DNA from: Cognataquiflexum nitidum
GTDB taxonomy: Bacteria > Bacteroidota > Bacteroidia > Cytophagales > Cyclobacteriaceae
NCBI RefSeq assembly: GCF_022538055.1
Contig: NZ_JAKZAM010000008.1
Location: forward strand, 62,001 to 126,000
Direction: 5' to 3'
DNA: 64,000 nucleotides
This document shows positions 16,973 to 24,588 of this stretch, one piece after another (the first letter of the stretch is position 1; each line of letters begins with the position of its first letter). Below the pieces are notes generated by a model, which was not told the origin of the DNA, ran no database searches, and saw nothing but the letters and a program-made list of their open reading frames with translations. The position numbers and the translations under genes were made by a program.

Positions 16973-17649
16973 ATCAGGGATTTTTTGGATTTGATTTTCC
17001 AGACTTCCATCAGGGAAATCACATAAATGAAAAGAAGGATTGAAAATGTAGCGGCTATCTGCGGGGCAATGTTTGAAAGTACCTTTACCTCAAACATGAG
17101 GTCCGCAAACCAAACAAGGGAATATGCCATAACTACAGGCAAATACATCCTTTCAGAAAAGGGATAAAATAAAGAAGATTGCAATGGACTTGTCTGACTG
17201 ATGCTTTCCTTGATTTTTTTGATTCTGCTGCTTGATTTGAATAAGAAATAAATATGGAAAACCGTAAGTATCAGCAACGGCGTAACCATCAATATTGCTC
17301 CTTCTTTTTCGTTTTTCACATTCGAACCCAAGTAAAAAGCAATCATCATAAATCCCAGCACGTAAAGAATTCTCGATAAACAAAAATTCTTCTTGACTAC
17401 TTTCCACTGGAGGGCACCGATTTCTTTGCGGATTTCTTTGTTGAATTTTGCCTGCAAGGCATGGCAATATCCATAAGTGAATTTTTCCTCCAGTTCTGCC
17501 AATTGATCATCAAAATCAACTTCTCCAAATTCCTGCAGGTGGCTGACATAATGGTCATAGACTTCCATGAGGATTTCAGCCGAAGAGATTTCTTTTCGGA
17601 CGATGGAGTTTTTGATGGCTTGCAATTCTATGGCAGTCAGGTTTCGCAT
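16969..17649 (-). CDS. PadR-cluster membrane protein, array member 1
   Basis: The start is placed at MRNLTAIELQAIK (17649). A TTG further upstream lies inside the hairpin repeat and was rejected. The protein is 226 residues, with SSAEILMEVYDHYVSHLQEF (Asp32-His33), a coiled charged region to about residue 90, then four predicted helices. It is the first gene after the palindromic repeat array and the PadR gene, all on one strand. Member 1 would be the leading gene of an operon of at least seven. Confidence 0.75.
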   Translation of the reverse strand: MRNLTAIELQAIKNSIVRKEISSAEILMEVYDHYVSHLQEFGEVDFDDQLAELEEKFTYGYCHALQAKFNKEIRKEIGALQWKVVKKNFCLSRILYVLGFMMIAFYLGSNVKNEKEGAILMVTPLLILTVFHIYFLFKSSSRIKKIKESISQTSPLQSSLFYPFSERMYLPVVMAYSLVWFADLMFEVKVLSNIAPQIAATFSILLFIYVISLMEVWKIKSKKSLI

Positions 17650-17661
17650 TTCTCTTCGGAC

Positions 17662-18408
17662 AACCTTTGAGGTCTTCAAGACCTCGAAGGTTTATTTAAT
17701 CATGGATAATTTTTTTACCTCGGAAAGGCTGAATTTTTACTTAAACCTTCGAGGTTCCAAAAACCTCAAAGGTTACATTTTCAATCAATCAACCTTCGAG
17801 GTTCCAAAAACCTCAAAGGTTTAAGTATCTTTTGGGTTTTTTTTTCAAACCTCGATGGATTAGGATGTCATAGCCAATTTTTTCATTGATAGCATTTGGA
17901 TTCATAAAGAAACCTTCGAGGTTCCAAAAACCTCAAAGGATTCGGTTTTTAGATTCACTTTTTCATTCAAAACATTGAGTTTCTCAAACAAACCTTCGAG
18001 GTTCCAAAAACCTCAAAGGTTAAATTTTCAATCAATCAACCTTCGAGGTTCCAAAAACCTCAAAGGTTTAAGTATCCTTTGAGGTTTTTTTTCAAACCTC
18101 GAAGGATTTGGTTTTTAGATTCACTTTTTCATTCAAAACATTGGGTTTCTCAAACAAACCTTCGAGGTTCCAAAAACCTCAAAGGTGTTGTATCCTTTGA
18201 GGTTTCTTTTCAAACCTCGAAGGATTCGGTTTTTAGATTCACTTGGATTCATAAAGAAACCTTCGAGGTTCCAAAAACCTCAAAGGTTTAAGTATCCTTT
18301 GAGGTTTTTTTTCAAACCTCGAAGGATTTGGTATTTAGATTCACTTTTTTCATTCACAACATTGGGTTTCTCAAACAAACCTTCGAGGTTCCAAAAACCT
18401 CAAAGGTT
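17662..18408. repeat. Array of palindromic hairpin repeats between PadR and the membrane array
   Basis: Eight near-identical 31-base units begin at 17744, 17791, 17911, 17991, 18038, 18157, 18258 and 18378. Each has the arms AACCTTCGAGGTT and AACCTCAAAGGTT around CCAAA. A related inverted unit lies at 17662-17692. Four T-rich versions (TCCTTTGAGGTT, poly-T, AAACCTCGAAGGA) lie near 17829 (degenerate), 18075, 18193 and 18295. Longer blocks (TTTTTAGATTCACTTTTTCA; TGGATTCATAAAGAAACC) are repeated with them. Spacing is irregular at 17-90 bases. The last unit touches the PadR stop. Each unit folds as a hairpin with one mismatch. Confidence 0.9.
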
Positions 18409-18751
18409 ATGTCAATCCCGGATTCCAAGTGGGATTCAGGATCCTTTGGAGGTTTTCTACAAATCCCTGCAACTCTACAATTTTGTTGTCCACTTCCTTT
18501 TGACCGTCTTTGGTTAGGCTATAGTATTTCCTGACACGGTTATCGACCTGCTCGATTTCGGTCGTCAGCAATCCTTCTGCCTCCAGCTTGTGCAAGGCAG
18601 GGTAGAGGGCACCTTCCGTAATTTTGATTTCCCCGGCGGTCAGTTCCTTGACTTTTTGGGTAATTTCATAACCGTACATCCTTTCATTTTCCTCGAGCAG
18701 TTTGAGGATTATGGTTTGTAGACTTCCTTTGATCAGGTTATTGTTTGACAT
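18407..18751 (-). CDS. PadR family transcriptional regulator
   Basis: This 114-residue protein is full length for a short PadR. It starts MSNNNLIKGSLQTIILKLLE and continues with YGYEITQKVKEL, the recognition region KITEGALYPALHKLEAEGLL and the wing VDNRVRKYYSLTKDGQ. The C-terminal dimerisation helix is short. PadR proteins are usually repressors of adjacent membrane-stress or transport genes. Here the hairpin array and seven membrane proteins follow on the same strand. The stop lies at the edge of the last hairpin. The upstream region has a direct repeat (separate entry) that could be an operator. Confidence 0.93.
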   Translation of the reverse strand: MSNNNLIKGSLQTIILKLLEENERMYGYEITQKVKELTAGEIKITEGALYPALHKLEAEGLLTTEIEQVDNRVRKYYSLTKDGQKEVDNKIVELQGFVENLQRILNPTWNPGLT

Positions 18752-18786
18752 GTGAGTATCGCATCCAGAATATAAAACGAATATAA

Positions 18787-18814
18787 AAGAAAATTATATA
18801 CATAAGAAAATTAT
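18787..18814. promoter_or_regulatory. Direct repeat upstream of PadR, possible operator
   Basis: AAGAAAATTAT occurs at 18787-18797 and again at 18804-18814, 17 bases apart, in an AT-rich stretch with TATACAT between. The spacing of under two helical turns would suit a dimeric regulator. The assignment to PadR is a guess based on position. Confidence 0.3.
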
Positions 18815-18822
18815 GCATTCAA

Positions 18823-18841
18823 TTTTTTTTTTTTTTTTTTT
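18823..18841. repeat. Homopolymer of 19 T between the divergent PadR and barrel genes
   Basis: An uninterrupted run of 19 T sits in the 205-base intergenic region between the PadR start (18751) and the barrel gene start (18957). It lies about 80 bases upstream of the candidate -7 box of the barrel gene. Tracts of this length are prone to slippage in replication and sequencing. Confidence 0.85.
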
Positions 18842-18907
18842 GTAGTGGCATTGGTGGTTTAACATTGATTAACTAACCTTTTAACATATTTTTAAAATTC
18901 TGATGGA

Positions 18908-18935
18908 TTGCCTATGTTGAAATCAACTACCTTTG
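18908..18935 (+). promoter_or_regulatory. Candidate Bacteroidota promoter for the 18957 gene
   Basis: TACCTTTG (18928-18935) fits the TAnnTTTG -7 element. TTG (18908-18910) lies 17 bases upstream as a -33 element. The start codon follows 21 bases later. Confidence 0.5.
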
Positions 18936-18956
18936 GATTAATCAAATTATTCCGTC

Positions 18957-20357
18957 ATGAAAAAAATCTACATCTATTTATCTTTCTCGCTGTTGGTAAT
19001 TATTTCCCAACAATCTTATGGCCAAGGTAAACTGAACCTTGAGCTCTACGGGGGACCGCTAAAGTCATTTAACAAAGCAATAGAGTTTCCTCAAAATTCC
19101 GATTTGAAAGTCTCTTCACTATTAGATTACCATCTTGGAGCCAACATTCTTTACAGGCTCAAGGGTCCTTGGCAATTGTCACTACAAGCCGAGGCTTTGA
19201 GGAATTCACGGATGACTACTTGGTATCCAAATTTTCCTGATGCGAATCCCCAGATCAAAGGCAGGTCATCAGAACTTTTGGGAAATTATAGTATTGGAGC
19301 AAGATATAACTGGGAAAAAGAAAAATATGCGCTTTTTGCCCAGCCTTCCGTAGGATTTACTGTCAATAATTACAGTGAAATGATTTTAAATGATTCGAAT
19401 TACTTTGTTGGCTACAGTCCAAAACAGACCGCCATTGTTGGTAATGTCAGGCTTGAAGGCGGGATAAAACTGTACACGCCAAGGAAAAATTATGTTGTCT
19501 TCGGTGCAAGGTTCCAACAAGGTATTGGACAGTTAAACACTAATGGCTTCTATAATCCGTCAACAAATTTGAGAATAGAAGATAAAAGAAGAGGCTCCTA
19601 TGCAGGTTTATTTATGGGCTATGGGATCAACTTTGGCAACAAAAGCAGCAGGGAACAATTCAGGTCAAACCGTCCTGAACGAAAAGATGAAAAAAGAGAT
19701 CTTGCCTGGAAAAGTGGTCCCTATGTGATGGCTTCAGGATTTCTCCGCTTTAGACCTAGGTCAGAGAGAGAACCCAATCTTGAGTTTTCACATATTTCGG
19801 GAGGAAGTACTTTTACGGCAGGTTACAGATTCAATGCTTTTAGCGTGGAAACTGGGTATGCACGATTTAATGCCCAAACCAACATAGCTGTTGCAGGAAC
19901 AAATGTCAACTCGAACCTTACAAATTACTTTTTGGTGACTGCTATTCCACTGACTTTCAAATATGACTTTCAGGTGGGTGATAAAAATAGGCTTCGATTT
20001 GGGCCCACTTTCTCTGCATTCTACGCTTTAGGTACCAATGGAGAAAGACTCCGAGAAGGAAGTTTCGGTGGTACAGGACCGGACGGAGAATTTAACCTGG
20101 ATTTTAGAACAAATCCTACTGATCCGAAAGGTGCTATATTTTTCAATGCGGGCATATTTGCCGAAGTCCCTATCTTCAATTCAAGTTTGTTGAATTTCAA
20201 GGTTTCGCAGAATTTTGGCAGTCCAAAAGTAGGCCTGATGGATGTGACAGGAGAGGTGAACGGTCAGCCTGTGAACTTTGAGAGTTCAGGCACGCTGAAT
20301 GGATTTATGCTGGAATTGGGGTATAAATTGCCGTTGAATATCTGGTTCAAAAAATAA
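18957..20357 (+). CDS. Outer-membrane beta-barrel protein, first of three with a shared C-terminal motif
   Basis: This 466-residue protein has a signal peptide (MKKIYIYLSFSLLVIISQQSYG) and many alternating strands, such as FAQPSVGFTVNNY and YVVFGARFQQGIG. A central linker, REQFRSNRPERKDEKRD (about residues 237-253), seems to separate two barrel-like halves. The C-terminus, LNGFMLELGYKLPLNIWFKK, resembles that of the next two genes. A surface porin or adhesin role is possible but not shown. It is divergent from PadR, so it may share regulation with it. Confidence 0.7.
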   Translation: MKKIYIYLSFSLLVIISQQSYGQGKLNLELYGGPLKSFNKAIEFPQNSDLKVSSLLDYHLGANILYRLKGPWQLSLQAEALRNSRMTTWYPNFPDANPQIKGRSSELLGNYSIGARYNWEKEKYALFAQPSVGFTVNNYSEMILNDSNYFVGYSPKQTAIVGNVRLEGGIKLYTPRKNYVVFGARFQQGIGQLNTNGFYNPSTNLRIEDKRRGSYAGLFMGYGINFGNKSSREQFRSNRPERKDEKRDLAWKSGPYVMASGFLRFRPRSEREPNLEFSHISGGSTFTAGYRFNAFSVETGYARFNAQTNIAVAGTNVNSNLTNYFLVTAIPLTFKYDFQVGDKNRLRFGPTFSAFYALGTNGERLREGSFGGTGPDGEFNLDFRTNPTDPKGAIFFNAGIFAEVPIFNSSLLNFKVSQNFGSPKVGLMDVTGEVNGQPVNFESSGTLNGFMLELGYKLPLNIWFKK

Positions 20358-20510
20358 ATAACCGCAGACAAAACCTCCTTGAATGTGTACGTTACCAAAT
20401 TAAAAGCAAGAATCTAGAATCAAATAATGATGTTTTTAATTTTGAAGGATTAAAATAAACCAACCTATTATCAGTTATAATAGCATGTTTTAATTTTAAA
20501 CTGCCTGTTG

Positions 20511-21317
20511 ATGAAATTAAGAGTTACTATTATTGGATTGCTATTTTTAGGTTTTGATTTGGATGGTTTTTCGCAGCGGTACTATGAAGAAGAACTGCTT
20601 TCTACCAGGATGGAGAGGAAAGAATCCCGGCAAAAAGCCAGTGTGGCAGATGGTGCCTATGTACTTTTTCAGGGGGGACTTCGGAAACATGAGAATGCAA
20701 TAGGCAACGATATTTTTTACGGTGGGAATGGAGAATTCAATGGTGTAGTGGGGGTAAATTATGGTTATCGGTTAAACAATGCTTCTCTCGAAACAGGTCT
20801 GGGTTTCTTATGGCATGATCATCGGGGAAGCTATTTTCTCGAAGAGGCAGGTGAAAATTTCAGGACTTATGGGAATTACAATTCCATATTCCTTCCCCTT
20901 GTTTTAAAGTATGATGTACCTACAGGCCCATCCAAAAAATTTAGATTTGGTGCAATGGGTTCTCTCAATATTCTTCTTTATCAAACAAGAACCTGGGACC
21001 AACTGGGAAAAGACATCCAATATTTCGATTATTTTAATGATCGGGATAATTATGTGGAGTACAAGTATTATTGGGACAGGCCTAAGATATCCGGGTTTTT
21101 TAAAGCAGGATTGTATGCGGAATTTCAGGTATTCAAGTCCTCTTTTCTTAATCTCCAGTTTTCCAAAGCAATAGCTTTAAGTCCTTTAAGGACAATCACC
21201 TATGAATGGGAATATCAGGGACAGATGGGAGGTTTCACAGATGAGCTTAAAATAGATGGGTATATGTTTGAAATTGCCTACAAATTGCCATTGAATCTAT
21301 TTTCAGCTACCAAATAA
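20511..21317 (+). CDS. Outer-membrane barrel-like protein, second of three
   Basis: Taken from the ATG at 20511 (MKLRVTIIGLLFLGF); the open frame begins 3 bases earlier at a TTG. The protein is 268 residues, with a signal segment ending DGFSQ. A charged stretch rich in Glu/Arg (residues about 28-45) follows, then barrel-like strands. The end, IDGYMFEIAYKLPLNLF, is shared with the third gene. GVNYGYR and KYDVPTGPSKKFRFGAMG also align with the third gene (INYGYR; RFNIPVGEKEKFRFGANFG), so the two are tandem paralogues. Function unknown. Confidence 0.7.
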   Translation: MKLRVTIIGLLFLGFDLDGFSQRYYEEELLSTRMERKESRQKASVADGAYVLFQGGLRKHENAIGNDIFYGGNGEFNGVVGVNYGYRLNNASLETGLGFLWHDHRGSYFLEEAGENFRTYGNYNSIFLPLVLKYDVPTGPSKKFRFGAMGSLNILLYQTRTWDQLGKDIQYFDYFNDRDNYVEYKYYWDRPKISGFFKAGLYAEFQVFKSSFLNLQFSKAIALSPLRTITYEWEYQGQMGGFTDELKIDGYMFEIAYKLPLNLFSATK

Positions 21318-21364
21318 ATTGCAGGATTTTGAAGGTCCCAGGAGAAGTGAATAGGAGTTCTTTT

Positions 21365-22189
21365 ATGAAGCCAAAGATCCTTGCTTTTTATTTTTTGCCT
21401 TTGATACTTTTCCTCCAATCATGGGAAGTGGAGGCTCAATATATGTCTGATGACCACAGGCGCGTAGCACGGTGGCACCGACAGGAACAATACCAGAAAT
21501 TGAGTAGGGAAGATGGAGGCTATTTGTTTTACAATGGTGGTTGGCGGATTGAATCAGAACCTGACAAAGTGGAAAGTTCATATTCCAATTGGAGCGGGAC
21601 GCATGGTATAAATTATGGCTACCGCAAATCCAATCTCAGCTATGAGATCGGCCTGAATATTATCTATCACAGTCCGGATGATTTTTTTTATATCCCCGAA
21701 TTGGACCATTCAGTTTATTCTCCACCCGGGATAACCAGCCTCATCGTCCCTATCGGTATCCGTTTCAATATTCCTGTTGGAGAAAAGGAAAAATTCAGGT
21801 TTGGAGCAAATTTCGGGGTAAATTGGATTGCCATCCCACTAGGAAAAAATAACGAATCCGGCAAGGGTGTATATTATTGGCAAGGCGATGTACCTGCTTC
21901 CGATAGGTTGGTGTACACTTGGGAAGCTGACAAGCAAAGAAGCAGGTTTTTCTTCAAAGCGGGAATTCATGGAGAGTTGCAGTTTTTGAAATCTTCCTTT
22001 TTGATATTTCAAGTATCCCGTGCATTTATGCTGAATCCATCCGTAACTTTCAATTATGAATGGACCGGTAAAGGGCAGGAGGGAAGTTTTCAAGTAGATA
22101 GTGTGATAGACGGATATATGTTTGAAATCGCCTACAAAATCCCCTTGAAAGTGTTGGGTGCCAAATTAAATAAGCAAATTGAACCATGA
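21365..22189 (+). CDS. Outer-membrane barrel-like protein, third of three
   Basis: The start is placed at MKPKILAFYFLPLILFLQSW (21365), which makes a proper signal peptide ending VEAQ. The 274-residue protein matches the second gene along its length (DGGYLFYNGGWR, GINYGYRKSNLSYEIGL, FFFKAGIHGELQFLKSSFL, IDGYMFEIAYKIPLK). Unusually, about 14 residues follow that last strand, where barrels normally end. Its stop overlaps the glutaminase start by 4 bases (ATGA), which ties an envelope gene to a cytosolic enzyme. Confidence 0.7.
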   Translation: MKPKILAFYFLPLILFLQSWEVEAQYMSDDHRRVARWHRQEQYQKLSREDGGYLFYNGGWRIESEPDKVESSYSNWSGTHGINYGYRKSNLSYEIGLNIIYHSPDDFFYIPELDHSVYSPPGITSLIVPIGIRFNIPVGEKEKFRFGANFGVNWIAIPLGKNNESGKGVYYWQGDVPASDRLVYTWEADKQRSRFFFKAGIHGELQFLKSSFLIFQVSRAFMLNPSVTFNYEWTGKGQEGSFQVDSVIDGYMFEIAYKIPLKVLGAKLNKQIEP

Positions 22190-23121
22190 ACTACCAAGCA
22201 ATCATTGACGACATCTATCACGAATTAAAGGAACAGAATTTTGGAGGCAAAGTCGCCGACTATATCCCCGAATTGGCAAAAGTCGATCCCGATTATTTTG
22301 GGATGGCCTTGGTAGATCTGGAGGGGAAAGTCTATGGTGCCGGAGATTTTGAGGTTCCTTTTTCAATCCAAAGTATTTCAAAAGTCTTGACCTTGACGAT
22401 GGTAGCACATGTCTTCAAAGATAAACTTTGGTCCAGGGTCAATGTCGAACCAAGTGGCAATCCTTTCAACTCGATTGCCCAATTGGAATTCGAAAAAGGA
22501 ATCCCGAGAAACCCCTTTATCAATGCGGGAGCTCTCGTAATCACGGATGCACTCAGCACTTTACACCAAAATCCTTTGGAGGAAATCCACGCTTTCATCA
22601 ACGAAATCGTGGGAAGAACCTGTGTCCAAATCGATGAATCGGTGATGAACTCGGAGATCGCCCACTCGGAAAGGAATACAGCTTTGGCTTATTTTCTTAA
22701 GGCTTACAATAACTTCGAAAATGACATCCAAGAAGTCATCAGGACTTATTGCGGCCAATGTGCCATCGAATTGTGTTGTGCGGACTTGGCAAGATCTTTC
22801 TCCTTTTTGGCCAATCATGGCTATTCGATTTTTGCAAAAAGAGAAATCCTCAGCCCTCTAGATGCCCAAAGGATCAACGCACTGATGCTGACCTGCGGAT
22901 TTTATGACGAGTCGGGAGAGTTTGCTTTTCGTGTGGGCTTGCCCGGCAAAAGCGGCGTCGGTGGAGGAATTGCCGCTGTGATGCCAAATAGATTTTCTGT
23001 CGCCGTCTGGAGTCCGCCGCTCAATGAAAAAGGAAATTCTCCCAAAGGGGTCAAAGCATTGCAGCTGCTCCGGGAGAAATTAAAATATTCACTATTCGAA
23101 GAAAGAAAGCGAGAAGATTGA
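22186..23121 (+). CDS. glsA: Glutaminase A
   Basis: This 311-residue protein has full family length. It hydrolyses L-glutamine to glutamate and ammonia using a serine beta-lactamase-like fold. The catalytic SxxK motif is in PFSIQSISKVLTL (Ser64-x-x-Lys67). Further family blocks are GNPFNSIAQLE, RNPFINAGAL, NSEIAHSERNTALAYFLK and the C-terminal GLPGKSGVGGGI. No signal peptide, so cytosolic. The first codon overlaps the upstream barrel gene by 4 bases, which implies co-transcription. Confidence 0.96.
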   Translation: MNYQAIIDDIYHELKEQNFGGKVADYIPELAKVDPDYFGMALVDLEGKVYGAGDFEVPFSIQSISKVLTLTMVAHVFKDKLWSRVNVEPSGNPFNSIAQLEFEKGIPRNPFINAGALVITDALSTLHQNPLEEIHAFINEIVGRTCVQIDESVMNSEIAHSERNTALAYFLKAYNNFENDIQEVIRTYCGQCAIELCCADLARSFSFLANHGYSIFAKREILSPLDAQRINALMLTCGFYDESGEFAFRVGLPGKSGVGGGIAAVMPNRFSVAVWSPPLNEKGNSPKGVKALQLLREKLKYSLFEERKRED

Positions 23122-23146
23122 GATTTGAAAAATCTCTAATGCCTAG

Positions 23147-23440
23147 TCATTTAAATTTAGCGGTTTTTTCCGCCATGCTAACATCGGCTTCTTTTCTGAT
23201 CTGCATCCGGTAATACACTAAAATTTCTTCTGCACCTGCTTCGAGAACAGCCTCTTGGGCTTGTCTCGCGATCTCCATCAGCTCATCTTGGGCTCCTTCC
23301 ATGACGGTTTCAAATGGGGTGACTTCATATTTGACGCCTGATTTTTGGATGACTTCAATGGCTTTGTCCACCAAAGCAAAACTATCAAGGGTTTTGCTTT
23401 TTGGGACGATCTGAATTCCGAGGTTGATGGATTTTGACAT
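23147..23440 (-). CDS. Thiamine-binding (MTH1187/YqgV, DUF77) family protein
   Basis: This 97-residue protein starts SKSINLGIQIVPKS and contains VDKAIEVIQKSGVKYEVTPFETVMEGAQDEL, the hallmark pattern of the MTH1187/YqgV family. The fold is a small ferredoxin-like domain that forms oligomers and binds thiamine. It is cytosolic. It stands alone, convergent with glsA, with 25 bases between stops. The biological role in the family is not settled. Confidence 0.88.
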   Translation of the reverse strand: MSKSINLGIQIVPKSKTLDSFALVDKAIEVIQKSGVKYEVTPFETVMEGAQDELMEIARQAQEAVLEAGAEEILVYYRMQIRKEADVSMAEKTAKFK

Positions 23441-23647
23441 GGTTTAGATTTGAGACTTGAGACTTGAGAAAGATGCGAGAAACGAGGGAGGTCTCCGTCA
23501 CTCTGAGTGAAGCGAAGAGTCTCTATCCGAATTTGTCACTATGATAATAAGTGAGACCCTTCGTTCCTCAGGGTGACGAACCTGGTAACGCAGCGCAGAC
23601 AACCCTTACAACAAATAGAACAATTACAACCAATACAACTTTTCCCC
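23441..23647. repeat. Dispersed repeat-rich spacer
   Basis: Contains TTGAGACTTGAGAAAGATGCG (GAGAAACGAG-type repeat), then two facing arms CCGTCACTCTGAGTGAAGCG and TTCGTTCCTCAGGGTGACG that can pair imperfectly, related to 4173-4212. A CAATTACAACC-type low-complexity stretch follows, as also seen at 63080-63110. No gene is seen. Confidence 0.6.
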
Positions 23648-24313
23648 CTACCTCAAGTGCCCCTTCACTGCTTCCTTCCAGATTTTGTAGCCTTTGGCAT
23701 TCATGTGGAGACGGTCTTCGACAAATAATTCCTCCTTTGGTCTTCCTGAATTGTCAAGCATTGGTGCCCAAACATCGATGTAAGTTACCTTTTCCTTGTT
23801 TTGGGCCAGCATCCTGACTTCCTCATTGAGGGCCATCATTTGACCTCTTTTCTCCCAACGGCTTGGACTCGGCTTGGTTCCGATAAAGTAAAATTCTGTT
23901 TCAGGAAATTTTGTACTTACCCTTTCCATCAGTACCGCATATTCGCTGAGCACCTGCCTGACAGGTTTGCCGGCATTGATGTCATTCTCTCCTACGTAGA
24001 TAAAGATTTTTTTGGGTTCAAAATTAATGACCAGTTCATCAAGGTAAAGCAAAAGGTCATCGGTCTGAGATCCTCCAAATCCGGTATTGACGATTTTCGA
24101 TTTTGGAAAGTCTTTTTCCAATGTTTTCCATAAACGAATACTTGAACTTCCGGTAAAGACAATTCCGCCTCTATAAGTTGGAAGATCTGCGTATTTGACG
24201 ACCAAAGACGCAACCTCACCTGCGAATCTATTTTCCTGTGCCTGGATATTTACCAAACTGTAGGAAAAAAAGAAAACAAGCAGAAGGATCTTTGTACCAA
24301 AAGGATTTTTCAT
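23648..24313 (-). CDS. SGNH/GDSL-type hydrolase
   Basis: Taken from MKNPFGTKILLLVFFF at 24313, this is 221 residues with a signal peptide ending NIQAQ. SGNH blocks are visible. Block I is GIVFTGSSSIRLW, with GSSS in place of GDS. Block II is NTGFGGSQTDDLL, block III is YVGENDI (GxND) and block V is EDRLHMNAKGYKIW (DxxH). The set of Ser, Gly, Asn and Asp-His is complete, so the enzyme should be an active esterase or acetylesterase in the periplasm. The substrate is unknown. It is likely monocistronic. Confidence 0.88.
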   Translation of the reverse strand: MKNPFGTKILLLVFFFSYSLVNIQAQENRFAGEVASLVVKYADLPTYRGGIVFTGSSSIRLWKTLEKDFPKSKIVNTGFGGSQTDDLLLYLDELVINFEPKKIFIYVGENDINAGKPVRQVLSEYAVLMERVSTKFPETEFYFIGTKPSPSRWEKRGQMMALNEEVRMLAQNKEKVTYIDVWAPMLDNSGRPKEELFVEDRLHMNAKGYKIWKEAVKGHLR

Positions 24314-24588
24314 ATTCAATTGTTTTTCAATAATTGCTTTAAACTTATGATGTGCCAATTTCGGACAAAAAATGAACACTTGTCAAAAATTTTCCAGATT
24401 CGGACAGAATAGTGAAAGTCAGCACCTCCCCGTGGTTTGAGAGATTTTTTTCTCCAAATCCTTTTTCTAAACCTTATTTCTATGATTCCAACCCATTTTA
24501 ACCGGTTGATCTCAAAAACTCCATACTTTCGCCCGTTCTAGTTCGTTTTTTGTTAGCAGTTTTGTGTTCCAAGCAACCCCATCCGATT

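Noticed and set aside
17744..18408. CRISPR array suggested by eight copies of a 31-base repeat
   Set aside because: Spacing varies from about 17 to 90 bases, the inter-repeat sequences are themselves repeated, the unit is present in both orientations, and no cas gene is nearby.
17567..18517. Plus-strand reading frames full of FEVPKTSKV and NLRGSKNLKG
   Set aside because: These translate the hairpin repeat units, and the two long genes on the minus strand explain the flanks.
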